NCBI GenBank assembly: GCA_017592665.1
Contig: JAGFNW010000031.1
Span: 1 to 64,000 of the forward strand
From: Streptosporangiaceae bacterium NEAU-GS5
GTDB lineage: Bacteria > Actinomycetota > Actinomycetes > Streptosporangiales > Streptosporangiaceae
Length of the DNA stretch: 64,000 nt
Direction of reading: 5' to 3'
Below are positions 28,248 through 36,917 of the stretch, one piece after another. The notes beneath the pieces were generated by a model, which did no database searches, had not been told where the DNA came from, and saw nothing but the letters and a program-made list of their open reading frames with translations. The translations under genes were made by a program, and so were the position numbers. How positions within the stretch are numbered: the stretch's first letter is position 1; every line of letters begins with the position of its first letter.

Positions 28248-31007
28248 TCAGGCGGTGCGGGTGGCCGCCATGCGGGTGGTTCTCAGCTGCTGGTAGGGGC
28301 AGCCGAGCTGGGCGAAGGTGGCGGCGAGGCGGACAAGCGCGGCGCGGTCGCCGGTGGTGATCGCGGCGGCGCGTTCGACCATGGCGCCCGCGATCGGGTT
28401 GTCGCGGGCGGCGTGCCGGCTGCGCCCGACACGGGCGGCGGCGTCGGGACTGCCGTCCAGCACGGCGGCCTCCGCCCACAGCGCGGCGTACCAGGTCCGC
28501 CAGGGTCCGGCGCTCATGTAGTGGAACAGTTCGGGCGCGTCGACGTCGGTCGCGAGCAGCCGTACGGCCCCGGCCGCGTCATCGCGATGCAGGGCGAGCA
28601 GACCGTCGAACACCGGAGCCCAGCCCAACCCGAATCCGCCGAACCGCTCGAGGTCGGCGCCGAGGTCGATGGTGAGGCGCACCCAGGCCGCCCGGCGAAC
28701 CTCGTCGCCGCGCATGCCGTGCACCATCGCGACGGCGTAGGCCCCTCGGGCCAGGTTACGGGCGACCGGGCGCCCAGCGCGCTCCCACCCGATGCGGAAG
28801 CGTTCTCCGATCCGCAACACGTCGTCGAAGTTGCCGGCCAAGGCGTCGACGAGCAGCCGCCGGCACATGGCCAGGTGGTCTTCGTCGCGGTAGAAGGGGA
28901 GCCGGGCGAGCGCCTCCGCGTGGGCGGCGGCTCCGGCCAGGTCGCCGGCGGCCAGGTCGGCCTCGGCCGCCATGAGACGGCCGTCGCCGAGCTCGAACGC
29001 GCTGATCGGGCCGACCGCGAGCGTGTCGAGCACCTCGAGCCGCCGGTGAGCGGTCCGCACCGCCTGGGCGATGTCGTTGGTGACGAGGTCGGCGAAGGTC
29101 GACATGTCGAGGGCGATGCTGTGCACGAGCGCGTCGCCCGCCCGCTCGGCGAGCTCGACGGCCCGCCGCGCATCCCTGGTGATGGCAGTGGGCGGGTCGG
29201 CCCATCCCTCGGCCACCGCGAACGCCGCCTGGGCGAGGGGCGAGCCGTCCGACAAGGATCGCGCTTCGGCGACCAGTGCATCGGCTTCCGCTCGCGTGTG
29301 GATTCCCGCCATGATCCCCGGCGCGCGGTTGACGTACATCGCCATGGTCGCCAGATCAAGCGCGGCGCCGGGTCCGTCGCCCGCCGACACCGCGGCGTCG
29401 GCCGCCATCCGCAGCAGGTGGAGGGCGTCGTCTCCCACGTAGCGGCTGGCCGCGGCCCCGGCGGCCAGCCGCAGGTAGGCGGCCCGGTCACCGGGCGCGG
29501 CGGCGAGGTCGGCGGCCTGCTCGTAACGTCGCTGCGCCTGCGCCTGCCAGCCGCGGACGAACAGCAGCCCGGCGAGGTCGGCGGCCAGCGCCGTAGCGCG
29601 CGCCCGCCGGGCCTCGTCACCCGCGGACCAGGCGAGCGCGGCGTCCGCGTCATCGGCTATCCGGTCGAACCGGGCGCACCACGTCTCGTCGAGATCCGCG
29701 ACGTCCGACCACTGAAGCGCGGCGAGCGTGCGGGCGCACCATCGCTCGTGAGCGTCCCGGATCCGGTCCAGCTCGCCCGCCGCGTCCAGTTGCTCGACGC
29801 CGTACTGACGGATCGTCTCCAACGCCCGATATCTGGTCGGCGCGCCGTGCTCCACGACGAGCAGGCTGTCTTCGGCCAGGCGGGCCAGCCCGTCGGCGAT
29901 GTCGGCCCGGCCGCGGCCGCCTCCCGCGACGGCGCAGGCCGCGTCGACGTCGAACCATGAGGCGAACACGGCGATGCCGCGCAGCAACGCGCGATCAACC
30001 GATGAGAGCAGGTCGTAGCTCCAGCCGATGGCCGCGCGCAGAGAGCCATGGCGGTCGGCCACCCGAGGGCCGGCGGTGAGCAGGCGCAGCCGCTGGTCGA
30101 GACCGGATTCCAGCCCGTCGAGGCCGAGCGCCGCGAACCGGGCCGCGGCCAGTTCGATGGCCAGCGCCATGCCGTCCAGCGCCCGGCAGAGCGCGGCCAC
30201 GCGCGCCGGATCCGGTGGTGCGGGGTCGCCCGTCGCCGCGGCCACCCGGGCCGCGAACAGGTCGACGGCGTCGCCGCCGTCGCCGTTGACCGACAGCCCC
30301 GGCACGACATACACCCGCTCGTACGGAAGAAGCAGCCGCGACCGGCTGGTCGCCAGCACGCTGATCTCCGGACAGCCGGTGATGATCCGGTCGACGCAGG
30401 CCCGGACTCCGTCGAGAAGGTGCTCGCAGTTGTCGAGGACGAGCAACGCGTCGCTGCCGGCGAGCGAGGCGACCAGGGCGCGGTCGACGGAAGCGGTCCG
30501 CTGCTCGGGAACGCCGACCGTCTCGGCGATGGCCGCGGCGACCATGGCCGGATCCGTCACGTGGATCAGATCCACGAACCACACGCCTTCGCGGCGGGCC
30601 GGGGCGGCCTCGGCGGCGACACTCAGCGCGAGCCGGGTCTTGCCGATGCCGCCTGGACCGGTCGCGGTCACCAGGCGGTGCATTCCGAGCGCCGCGGTCA
30701 GCGCCGCCCGCTCCCCCGTGCGGCCGACGAACGGCGTGACGGCCACCGGCAGATCACGCCGGCCGGACTTGACCAGCACGCCGGGCAGCGCCTCGGCGTA
30801 GCGGGCCAGGCTGCGGCGATCAGGGAGTTGCAGCTTGCGCAGCATGGCCGACACGTGGCTTTCGACCGTGCGCGTGGAGATGAACAGCGCTTCGGCGATC
30901 TGCGCGTTCGTCAGGTGCCGGGCGATCAGGGCGAGGATCTCGGCCTCTCGCGCCGTCACCTCCGCGCCTTTGGCCGGACCTGGCGTCGTCATGCCATCCA
31001 GTGTCAC
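28248..31007 (-). CDS. LuxR-type regulator with N-terminal HTH and NB-ARC ATPase
   Basis: A 919-residue protein. The LuxR helix-turn-helix is at the N terminus (about 18-75: TAREAEILALIARHLTNAQI, then STRTVESHVSAMLRKL). A signalling ATPase follows, with Walker A GPGGIGKTR near 117 and LLVLDNCEHL, then a long helical TPR-like region. In most large actinobacterial LuxR regulators the helix-turn-helix is C-terminal, so this order is reversed. Start is GTG 31007 or ATG 30992. It is divergent from the OsmC gene (about 106 bp apart) and 141 bp upstream of the GH74 gene on the same strand; either could be its target. Confidence 0.88.
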   Translation of the reverse strand: MTLDGMTTPGPAKGAEVTAREAEILALIARHLTNAQIAEALFISTRTVESHVSAMLRKLQLPDRRSLARYAEALPGVLVKSGRRDLPVAVTPFVGRTGERAALTAALGMHRLVTATGPGGIGKTRLALSVAAEAAPARREGVWFVDLIHVTDPAMVAAAIAETVGVPEQRTASVDRALVASLAGSDALLVLDNCEHLLDGVRACVDRIITGCPEISVLATSRSRLLLPYERVYVVPGLSVNGDGGDAVDLFAARVAAATGDPAPPDPARVAALCRALDGMALAIELAAARFAALGLDGLESGLDQRLRLLTAGPRVADRHGSLRAAIGWSYDLLSSVDRALLRGIAVFASWFDVDAACAVAGGGRGRADIADGLARLAEDSLLVVEHGAPTRYRALETIRQYGVEQLDAAGELDRIRDAHERWCARTLAALQWSDVADLDETWCARFDRIADDADAALAWSAGDEARRARATALAADLAGLLFVRGWQAQAQRRYEQAADLAAAPGDRAAYLRLAAGAAASRYVGDDALHLLRMAADAAVSAGDGPGAALDLATMAMYVNRAPGIMAGIHTRAEADALVAEARSLSDGSPLAQAAFAVAEGWADPPTAITRDARRAVELAERAGDALVHSIALDMSTFADLVTNDIAQAVRTAHRRLEVLDTLAVGPISAFELGDGRLMAAEADLAAGDLAGAAAHAEALARLPFYRDEDHLAMCRRLLVDALAGNFDDVLRIGERFRIGWERAGRPVARNLARGAYAVAMVHGMRGDEVRRAAWVRLTIDLGADLERFGGFGLGWAPVFDGLLALHRDDAAGAVRLLATDVDAPELFHYMSAGPWRTWYAALWAEAAVLDGSPDAAARVGRSRHAARDNPIAGAMVERAAAITTGDRAALVRLAATFAQLGCPYQQLRTTRMAATRTA

Positions 31008-31113
31008 CCCTTCGCCGTCCGTGCTGGACCCGGGTTTCCCTGATCCGTGGTGGACACGGATGTGCCACCAGGTCCCGTACGGCGAATCTCATCGGGAAGA
31101 GAGGAGCATTTCG

Positions 31114-31677
31114 ATGACCACTGTCGAAGACGCCGTACGCAACGGAGTCGACACCGCGACCCTGTTCGCCACGATCGACGCCGTGAGGGGCGACACCGAC
31201 CTCGCCAAGTTCCAGTTCCGGGCCACCAACCACTGGCTCAGCGGCACCCACAACCAGTCGACGATTCACGACTTCCACGGCGCCAAGCAGGAGATGACCC
31301 ATCAGCGGCCGTTCACCTTCGACGCCGACCACCCGCCGGTGCTCGTCGGGTCGGACAACGGCCCGACGCCGGTCGAATACCTGCTGCACGCTCTGGCCGC
31401 GTGCCTCACCGCGGGCATCGCCAACGTCGCCGCGGCCCGCGGCGTCACTCTCACCGAGGTCTCCTCGACCGTGGAGGGCGACATCGACCTGCTCGGCATC
31501 CTCGGGCTGTCGGACGAGGTCCGCAACGGCTACCAGCAGATCAAGGTCGGTTTCGTGATCCGGGGTGACGACCCGGAGAAGCTGCGCGCCGTCGTCGAAC
31601 AGTCGAGTCGGCGCTCGGCCGTGTTCGACGTCCTCACCAAGGGCGTGCCCGTGTCGATCGACGTCGACGCCGGATAG
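31114..31677 (+). CDS. OsmC family protein
   Basis: A 187-residue OsmC/Ohr-fold protein, a group that reduces organic hydroperoxides or acts in stress responses. The core helix TPVEYLLHALAACLTAGIAN carries the only cysteine; the second redox cysteine of classical OsmC is missing, so it resembles single-cysteine YhfA-type members. ATG 31114 follows GAGGAG. Two flavoprotein monooxygenases lie downstream on the same strand, the first 67 bp away. Confidence 0.88.
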   Translation: MTTVEDAVRNGVDTATLFATIDAVRGDTDLAKFQFRATNHWLSGTHNQSTIHDFHGAKQEMTHQRPFTFDADHPPVLVGSDNGPTPVEYLLHALAACLTAGIANVAAARGVTLTEVSSTVEGDIDLLGILGLSDEVRNGYQQIKVGFVIRGDDPEKLRAVVEQSSRRSAVFDVLTKGVPVSIDVDAG

Positions 31678-31744
31678 CCGGATCTCCCCTCCCGCCCGCC
31701 CCGCCGGTTCGTCCGGCGGACGCGGCGGCCCTACCGGAGCCCTC

Positions 31745-33019
31745 ATGCGGACCACGGATATCGTCATCATCGGCGCCGGCCAGGCGGGCCTTGCCGTCAG
31801 CCGCTGCCTCACCGAGCAGGGCCGCGACCACGTGGTGCTGGAGCGGGGCCGCGTCGGACAGCGCTGGCGCGGCAGCAGCTGGGATTCCCTGCACCTGCTG
31901 ACGCCGAACTGGCTGAACGCCCTGCCCGGCAGCCGATATCACGGGCCGGACCAGGACGGATTCTCCTCCGCCACCGCCTTCGCCGATCGTCTGGTGGACT
32001 ACGCCCGGTCGTACGGCGCACCCGTCGTGGAACACGCCGACGTGCGGTCGCTGCGTACGCGAAACGGCCGGTTCGAGACCGCCACCGACGACGAGGCCTG
32101 GCGGTCCGCGCACGTCGTCATCGCCACGGGCTGGTGCGACCGGCCCGCCATCCCGGCGATGGCGCGTGCGCTGGCCTCCGACGTCCATCAGGTCGCGCCC
32201 AGCGCGTACCGCAATCCGGACGCGCTGCCGCCGGGCGGCGTGCTCGTGGTCGGGGCGTCGGCGACCGGCGTGCAGCTGGCCGATGAGCTCGCCGCCGCCG
32301 GACGGGAGGTCACGATCGCCGTGGGCGGCCACACGCGGCTGCTGCGGACATACCGGGGCATGGACATCTACTGGTGGCTCGATCGGATCGGGCATCTCGA
32401 CAAGACGATCGACGAGATGCCCGACGGCGCCCGGGCGCGCCATGAGCCGTCCGCGCAGCTGATCGGGACGCCGGACCGCCGCCCGCTCGACCTGGCCACC
32501 CTCCGGGCCGCCGGCGTACGCCTGGCGGGGAGGGTGACCGCGGTCGACGGCCACCGGATACGCCTCGCCCCCGACCTGCCGGCCACGATGGCCGCCGCGG
32601 AGACGCGCCTGCGGCGGCTGCTGGACCGGATCGACACGCATATCGACCCGCATATCGACGCCCACGGACTCGGCCACGACGTGCGCGAACCACGGTGCGT
32701 CGAGCCGGTCGCCCCGGCCGACGCGGTCACCGACCTCGACCTGCGGGCCGCCGGCATCCGCACCGTCATCTGGGCCACCGGTCATCGGCGGTCCTATCCC
32801 TGGCTGCGGCTGCCGGTGCTCGACCGGCACAACGAGATCCGCCAGTACCGCGGCCAGACGCCGATGCCCGGCCTGCACGTGCTCGGCCAGCGCTTCCAGC
32901 ACCGCCGGAACTCGAACCACATCGGCGGGGTGGGCCGCGACGCGACCGCGCTCGCCGATCACATGGCCGGCCGGCGCCGCCCGCCGGCTCAGGAGAGAGC
33001 CGATGCGCCCTGCCTATGA
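31745..33019 (+). CDS. Flavin-dependent monooxygenase (CzcO/FMO-like)
   Basis: A 424-residue two-dinucleotide-binding flavoprotein. The FAD motif IIGAGQAGLAVS is at residues 7-18 and an NADPH motif (VVGASATGVQLADEL) lies mid-protein; IWATGHR near the C terminus is a typical ATG motif. Members oxidise heteroatoms or perform Baeyer-Villiger reactions; the substrate is unknown. ATG 31745 is chosen because the FAD motif starts six residues later. Its 3' end overlaps the next gene by 17 bp, so the two are probably co-expressed. Confidence 0.88.
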   Translation: MRTTDIVIIGAGQAGLAVSRCLTEQGRDHVVLERGRVGQRWRGSSWDSLHLLTPNWLNALPGSRYHGPDQDGFSSATAFADRLVDYARSYGAPVVEHADVRSLRTRNGRFETATDDEAWRSAHVVIATGWCDRPAIPAMARALASDVHQVAPSAYRNPDALPPGGVLVVGASATGVQLADELAAAGREVTIAVGGHTRLLRTYRGMDIYWWLDRIGHLDKTIDEMPDGARARHEPSAQLIGTPDRRPLDLATLRAAGVRLAGRVTAVDGHRIRLAPDLPATMAAAETRLRRLLDRIDTHIDPHIDAHGLGHDVREPRCVEPVAPADAVTDLDLRAAGIRTVIWATGHRRSYPWLRLPVLDRHNEIRQYRGQTPMPGLHVLGQRFQHRRNSNHIGGVGRDATALADHMAGRRRPPAQERADAPCL

Positions 33020-34232
33020 CAACGCCCACGACGACACCCACGACGACGCCTATTACACCGCCCACGACGACGCTTATGACGTCGTGGTCGTCGGCGCCCG
33101 CCTCGCCGGCGCCGGGACCGCCCTGCTGCTCGCCCGCTTCGGGCTGCGCGTGCTGCTCGTCGACCGCGGCCGCCCCGGCGCCGACACCCTCTCGACGCAT
33201 GCCCTGATGCGCGCGGGCGTGCTGCAGCTGTCGCGGTGGGGCCTGCTCGACGAGGTCATCGCGGCGGGCACGCCACCGGTGCGCCGGGCCGTTTTCCGAT
33301 ATGGCGACGGCGTCGTGCCGGTCGACGTCAAGGCGTCGTACGGCGTGCACGCCCTGTACGCGCCGCGTCGCACGGTCCTCGACTCGATCGTCGTCAACGC
33401 CGCCTCGACGGCCGGCGTGCACGTGCGGTTCGGCATCACCGTGACGGACGTCCAGCGAGGTCGCGGCGGCGAGGTCACCGGCGTCGTCGGCCGGACTCGC
33501 GACGGGAGTGACTTCGGGGCGCGGGCGCGCATCGTCGTCGGGGCCGACGGGATCCGCTCCACCATGGCGGAACGTGTCGGCGCGCCGGTCGAACGCGCCG
33601 GCGCTTCGGTCGCCGCCATCACGTACGGCTACTGGACCGGCTTGACGACCGACGGCTACGAATGGAACTTCCGAGCCGACGCCACGTCCGGCGCCATCCC
33701 GACCAATGACGGGCGGGTGTGCGTGTTCGCCGGCGCCTCACCCGGGCGCATCGGCAGAGGCGGCATGGAACCCCTCCGCCAGATCGTCGCGGCGTCGTCT
33801 CCGGATCTCGCCACCAGGCTGGCCGCGGCGACCCCACCGGCCGCGCTGCGGACGTTCACCGGCCGGCCCGGCCACCTTCGACGATCATGGGGTCCCGGCT
33901 GGGCTCTGGTGGGCGACGCCGGCTACTTCAAGGATCCGCTCACGACCCACGGCATGACAGACGCGCTGCGTGACGCGGAACTGCTGGCCCGCGCGATCGT
34001 CGACGTGGTGGCCGGCGGTGCGGACGAGTGTGCGGCGCTCGCCGCCTACCAGCGGACGCGGGACACGCTCTCCACCACGTTCTTCGAGCTCACCGACATC
34101 GTCGCCGGACATCGCTGGGGCGACGGCGAGATCCGCGACCTGCTCCTGCGGGTCAACGCCGCGATGGCCGACGAGGTGGCGACTCTCGCGGCGCTGCCTC
34201 CCCTGCCGGGGGCCGGCGCGGCGCATTCGTGA
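33003..34232 (+). CDS. FAD-dependent monooxygenase with His/Asp-rich N-terminal tail
   Basis: A 409-residue PHBH/geranylgeranyl-reductase-like flavoprotein. The dinucleotide motif YDVVVVGARLAGAGTA starts at residue 25, and GDAGYFKDPLTTHGM is the second FAD-binding motif. The 24 preceding residues are built from H-D-D/A-Y repeats, absent from typical relatives. The start overlaps the upstream monooxygenase gene by 17 bp; no later ATG exists in frame before the FAD motif. The two enzymes and OsmC form a small redox operon. Confidence 0.85.
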   Translation: MRPAYDNAHDDTHDDAYYTAHDDAYDVVVVGARLAGAGTALLLARFGLRVLLVDRGRPGADTLSTHALMRAGVLQLSRWGLLDEVIAAGTPPVRRAVFRYGDGVVPVDVKASYGVHALYAPRRTVLDSIVVNAASTAGVHVRFGITVTDVQRGRGGEVTGVVGRTRDGSDFGARARIVVGADGIRSTMAERVGAPVERAGASVAAITYGYWTGLTTDGYEWNFRADATSGAIPTNDGRVCVFAGASPGRIGRGGMEPLRQIVAASSPDLATRLAAATPPAALRTFTGRPGHLRRSWGPGWALVGDAGYFKDPLTTHGMTDALRDAELLARAIVDVVAGGADECAALAAYQRTRDTLSTTFFELTDIVAGHRWGDGEIRDLLLRVNAAMADEVATLAALPPLPGAGAAHS

Positions 34233-34308
34233 TCCACCGCGGAATGTCGACCGCGTCGTGTCAGACTTGGTGCTGCTTCGTGTCATGCCCCCACATGAGG
34301 AGCGAATC

Positions 34309-34659
34309 GTGCACACAAGGCATACGACGGTTGCCATCGGCGCGTTGACCCTGCTGATGACCACGGCCGCGGTTCCGGCGCTGGCGACGACATCGGCCAC
34401 GAAGACCTTCTACGGCACCTACCAGCGCAGAGACCACTGCCCCTACCTACAGTCACCTCGCGGTTACCACTACCTTCTGGTCGGCTACCGCATCGGAGGC
34501 AACGGCGGCCTGTACAAGCCGAGCGGCGGCTTCGTCGCCTACCCCGGTTGGCGGATCAAGGCCCGCGGGTCCGTGCACACCTATTCCCACGTCACCACCC
34601 TGTGCACGACGTGGGGTGCGAACCGGCAGATCAAGGCCAAGTCCATCTACGCCTACTGA
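34309..34659 (+). CDS. Small secreted protein, unknown function
   Basis: A 116-residue product from GTG 34309 behind GAGGAG. A Sec signal (about residues 1-26, ending AVPALA) precedes a tyrosine- and glycine-rich mature part of about 90 residues with two cysteines (DHCPYLQ and TTLCTTWG) that could form a disulfide. No family recognised. It lies 76 bp after the monooxygenase and 96 bp before msrA. Confidence 0.7.
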   Translation: MHTRHTTVAIGALTLLMTTAAVPALATTSATKTFYGTYQRRDHCPYLQSPRGYHYLLVGYRIGGNGGLYKPSGGFVAYPGWRIKARGSVHTYSHVTTLCTTWGANRQIKAKSIYAY

Positions 34660-34755
34660 TCTCCGCACGACAGGGAGCGGATGGAACAGCGAACGGCCTC
34701 GTCATGTTGCTACCAACGAGTGTCCAGCGACACGCCGGAAGAAGGGGATCACACG

Positions 34756-35268
34756 ATGTCGACAGAGAAGGCGATTCTGGCCGGGGGCTGTTTCTGGGGG
34801 GTGCAGGACCTCATCCGCAAGCGCCCTGGCGTCATATCGACGCGAGTCGGCTACTCCGGCGGTGACACGCCCAACGCCACCTATCGCAACCACGGATCGC
34901 ATGCCGAGGCCATCGAGATCATCTTCGACCCCGAGCAGATCACCTACCGCGACCTGCTCGAGTTCTTCTTCCAGATCCACGACCCGACGACCAAGAACCG
35001 TCAGGGCAACGACGTGGGCACGAGCTACCGCTCGGCGATCTTCTACACCAACGACGAGCAGCGGCGCGTGGCCGAGGACACGATCGCCGATGTCGACGCC
35101 TCGGGCCTGTGGCCCGGCAAGGTCGTCACGGAGGTCACCGAGGCCGGCCCGTTCTGGGAGGCCGAGCCTGAGCACCAGGACTATCTGGAGCACTATCCGA
35201 ACGGCTACACCTGCCACTTCGTCCGGCCTGACTGGAAGCTCCCGCGGAGGCAGCAGGCAGCGCATTGA
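34756..35268 (+). CDS. msrA: Peptide methionine (S)-S-oxide reductase MsrA
   Basis: A 170-residue enzyme that reduces methionine-S-sulfoxide in proteins. The catalytic motif GGCFWG holds Cys12; GYSGG, THRNQ-like [18 protein letters not shown] and a C-terminal NGYTCHF, whose cysteine can act as resolving thiol, are all present. Start ATG 34756. It sits downstream of OsmC and flavoproteins, consistent with an oxidative-stress theme. Confidence 0.96.
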   Translation: MSTEKAILAGGCFWGVQDLIRKRPGVISTRVGYSGGDTPNATYRNHGSHAEAIEIIFDPEQITYRDLLEFFFQIHDPTTKNRQGNDVGTSYRSAIFYTNDEQRRVAEDTIADVDASGLWPGKVVTEVTEAGPFWEAEPEHQDYLEHYPNGYTCHFVRPDWKLPRRQQAAH

Positions 35269-35397
35269 GCTAGTGCTCGGTTGCGAGAAAGCCGAAGAGG
35301 TCGGGCACACCGGCGTCCACCCGAGGCCGGCCAGTGCCGGCGCGTGGGCGCCGGTGCCCGGCCTTGTTCGCTGAAGGCTCGTGCGGACCACCACGAA

Positions 35398-35427
35398 ATG
35401 GCACGTGATGGCACGCGATGGCACGTC
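35398..35427. repeat. Three 10-bp tandem repeats (ATGGCACGTG type)
   Basis: ATGGCACGTG, ATGGCACGCG and ATGGCACGTC follow each other directly at 35398, 35408 and 35418. They end nine bases before the ATG of the flavoprotein at 35436, so they lie on its promoter or leader and could bind a regulator on one face of the helix. Confidence 0.6.
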
Positions 35428-35435
35428 CCTCAGGT

Positions 35436-36839
35436 ATGACCTCAACCGAATCTTCTTCCGTTGCGAACCACGCCGTCGTCATCGGAGGCAGCATCGCGGG
35501 CCTGCTCGCGGCCCGCGTGCTCAGCGAGACGTTTCCGCACGTCACGATCCTTGATCGGGACGAGTTACCGACCCGGCCAGAGCACCGCAAGGGCGTGCCA
35601 CACGGCCGCCACACCCATGGCCTGCTGGCCATGGGCTACCAGATCTTCGAGGACCTGCTGCCCGGCATCGGCGCGGATCTGATCGCCGACGGCGCCGTGC
35701 CCGCCGACCTGCAGAACGACGTCATCTGGTACAACGAGGGCCACCTGCTGCGCCGGACCACCTCCGACGTGGGCGGGCTGCTGGCGAGCCGGCCCCTCAT
35801 CGAGGCCGCCATCCGGAGCCGGGTGGCCGCGCTACCCGGGGTGGAGATCCGCACGGGCGTCCAGGTGACGGGCCTCACCGCCGAAAGGGGCCACATCACG
35901 GGAGTGCGGCTGGCCGGGGCGGAGACGCTCCCGGCCCGGCTTGTCGTCGACTGCACCGGTCGCGGCAACCGCGGCCCTGCCTGGCTGGCCGAGCTGGGCT
36001 ATGCCGCCCCGCCGGAGGACGTGGTGAAGGCCGGGCTCATCTACAGCACGCGCGAGTATGAGCGGGTTCCCGGCGCGCAGGACTTCCTGGGCGTCATCGT
36101 CGGCCACCGTCCCGGCAACCCGTACGGTGCGGGGTGCCTGGCGAGGGAGGGTGGCCGGTGGCTGGTCACGCTGGTCGGGCTGGACGATGATCCGCCGCCG
36201 ATCGAGCCGGGCGCCTTCGAGGCGTACGCGGCGCGGCTGGACGGGCACGAGCTGCACCGCATGATCAACGAGGCCGAGCCGGTCACCGATCCCATCCGGT
36301 TCCGGATCGGGCCGAGCGTGCGCCGCCGCTACGAGCGCTGCGCGCGGCTGCCCGAGGGCTTCATCGCGCTCGGCGATTCGCTGTGCTGCTTCAATCCCGC
36401 CTACGGCCAGGGCATGACGACCGCGGCGATGTCGGCGCGCTGGCTCGCCACCTGCCTGAAGGCGGGCTCTGTCTCCGAAGGCAGCGACCTGACCAGGCGC
36501 TACTTCAAGGGCGTGGCCCGGGTCGTCGACGTGGCGTGGAACATCACGGTCGGCAACGACCTGCGCTTCCCGCAGGTGGAGGGGCCGCGGACGGCCAAGG
36601 TGAAGGTCCTGAACCGCTACCTGTCGCGGCTCCACCGGGTGGCGGCCGAGGACACGGCGGTCGGCGCCGCCTTCCTCACCGTCGCCAACTTCCTGGCCGG
36701 CCCCGAGCGCCTCGTCTCGCCCGGCGTCATGTGGCGCGTACTGCGTGGCACGGACGGCCGCCGGACGCGCGCGTCGGGCGCGCGTCAGGCGGCGCCCGTC
36801 CAGCACGCCGCCCAGGTCGACGACAGGCAGCGGGCGTGA
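35436..36839 (+). CDS. FAD-dependent oxidoreductase / hydroxylase-like protein
   Basis: A 467-residue flavoprotein. The FAD-binding motif VVIGGSIAGLLAARV lies at about residues 14-28, and GDSLCCFNPAYGQGMT is the second FAD motif. It resembles actinobacterial 2-polyprenyl-6-methoxyphenol-hydroxylase-like proteins; substrate unknown. ATG 35436 is preferred to GTG/ATG at 35418, which lies inside a 10-bp tandem repeat. It ends just before a strong bidirectional terminator. Confidence 0.85.
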   Translation: MTSTESSSVANHAVVIGGSIAGLLAARVLSETFPHVTILDRDELPTRPEHRKGVPHGRHTHGLLAMGYQIFEDLLPGIGADLIADGAVPADLQNDVIWYNEGHLLRRTTSDVGGLLASRPLIEAAIRSRVAALPGVEIRTGVQVTGLTAERGHITGVRLAGAETLPARLVVDCTGRGNRGPAWLAELGYAAPPEDVVKAGLIYSTREYERVPGAQDFLGVIVGHRPGNPYGAGCLAREGGRWLVTLVGLDDDPPPIEPGAFEAYAARLDGHELHRMINEAEPVTDPIRFRIGPSVRRRYERCARLPEGFIALGDSLCCFNPAYGQGMTTAAMSARWLATCLKAGSVSEGSDLTRRYFKGVARVVDVAWNITVGNDLRFPQVEGPRTAKVKVLNRYLSRLHRVAAEDTAVGAAFLTVANFLAGPERLVSPGVMWRVLRGTDGRRTRASGARQAAPVQHAAQVDDRQRA

Positions 36840-36876
36840 CGCCGAACCCGGAAGCGCCCCTTTGAACGCGACGTGC

Positions 36877-36908
36877 CTGTGGGGTGCCCGACTTCGGGCA
36901 CCCCACAG
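36877..36908. terminator. Bidirectional intrinsic terminator hairpin
   Basis: A perfect 15-bp inverted repeat (CTGTGGGGTGCCCGA and its complement) with a tiny loop lies between the convergent flavoprotein (stop 36839) and the secreted propeller (stop 36918). It lacks a T tract on either side, as is common in actinobacteria. Confidence 0.85.
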
Positions 36909-36917
36909 GGCCATGGG

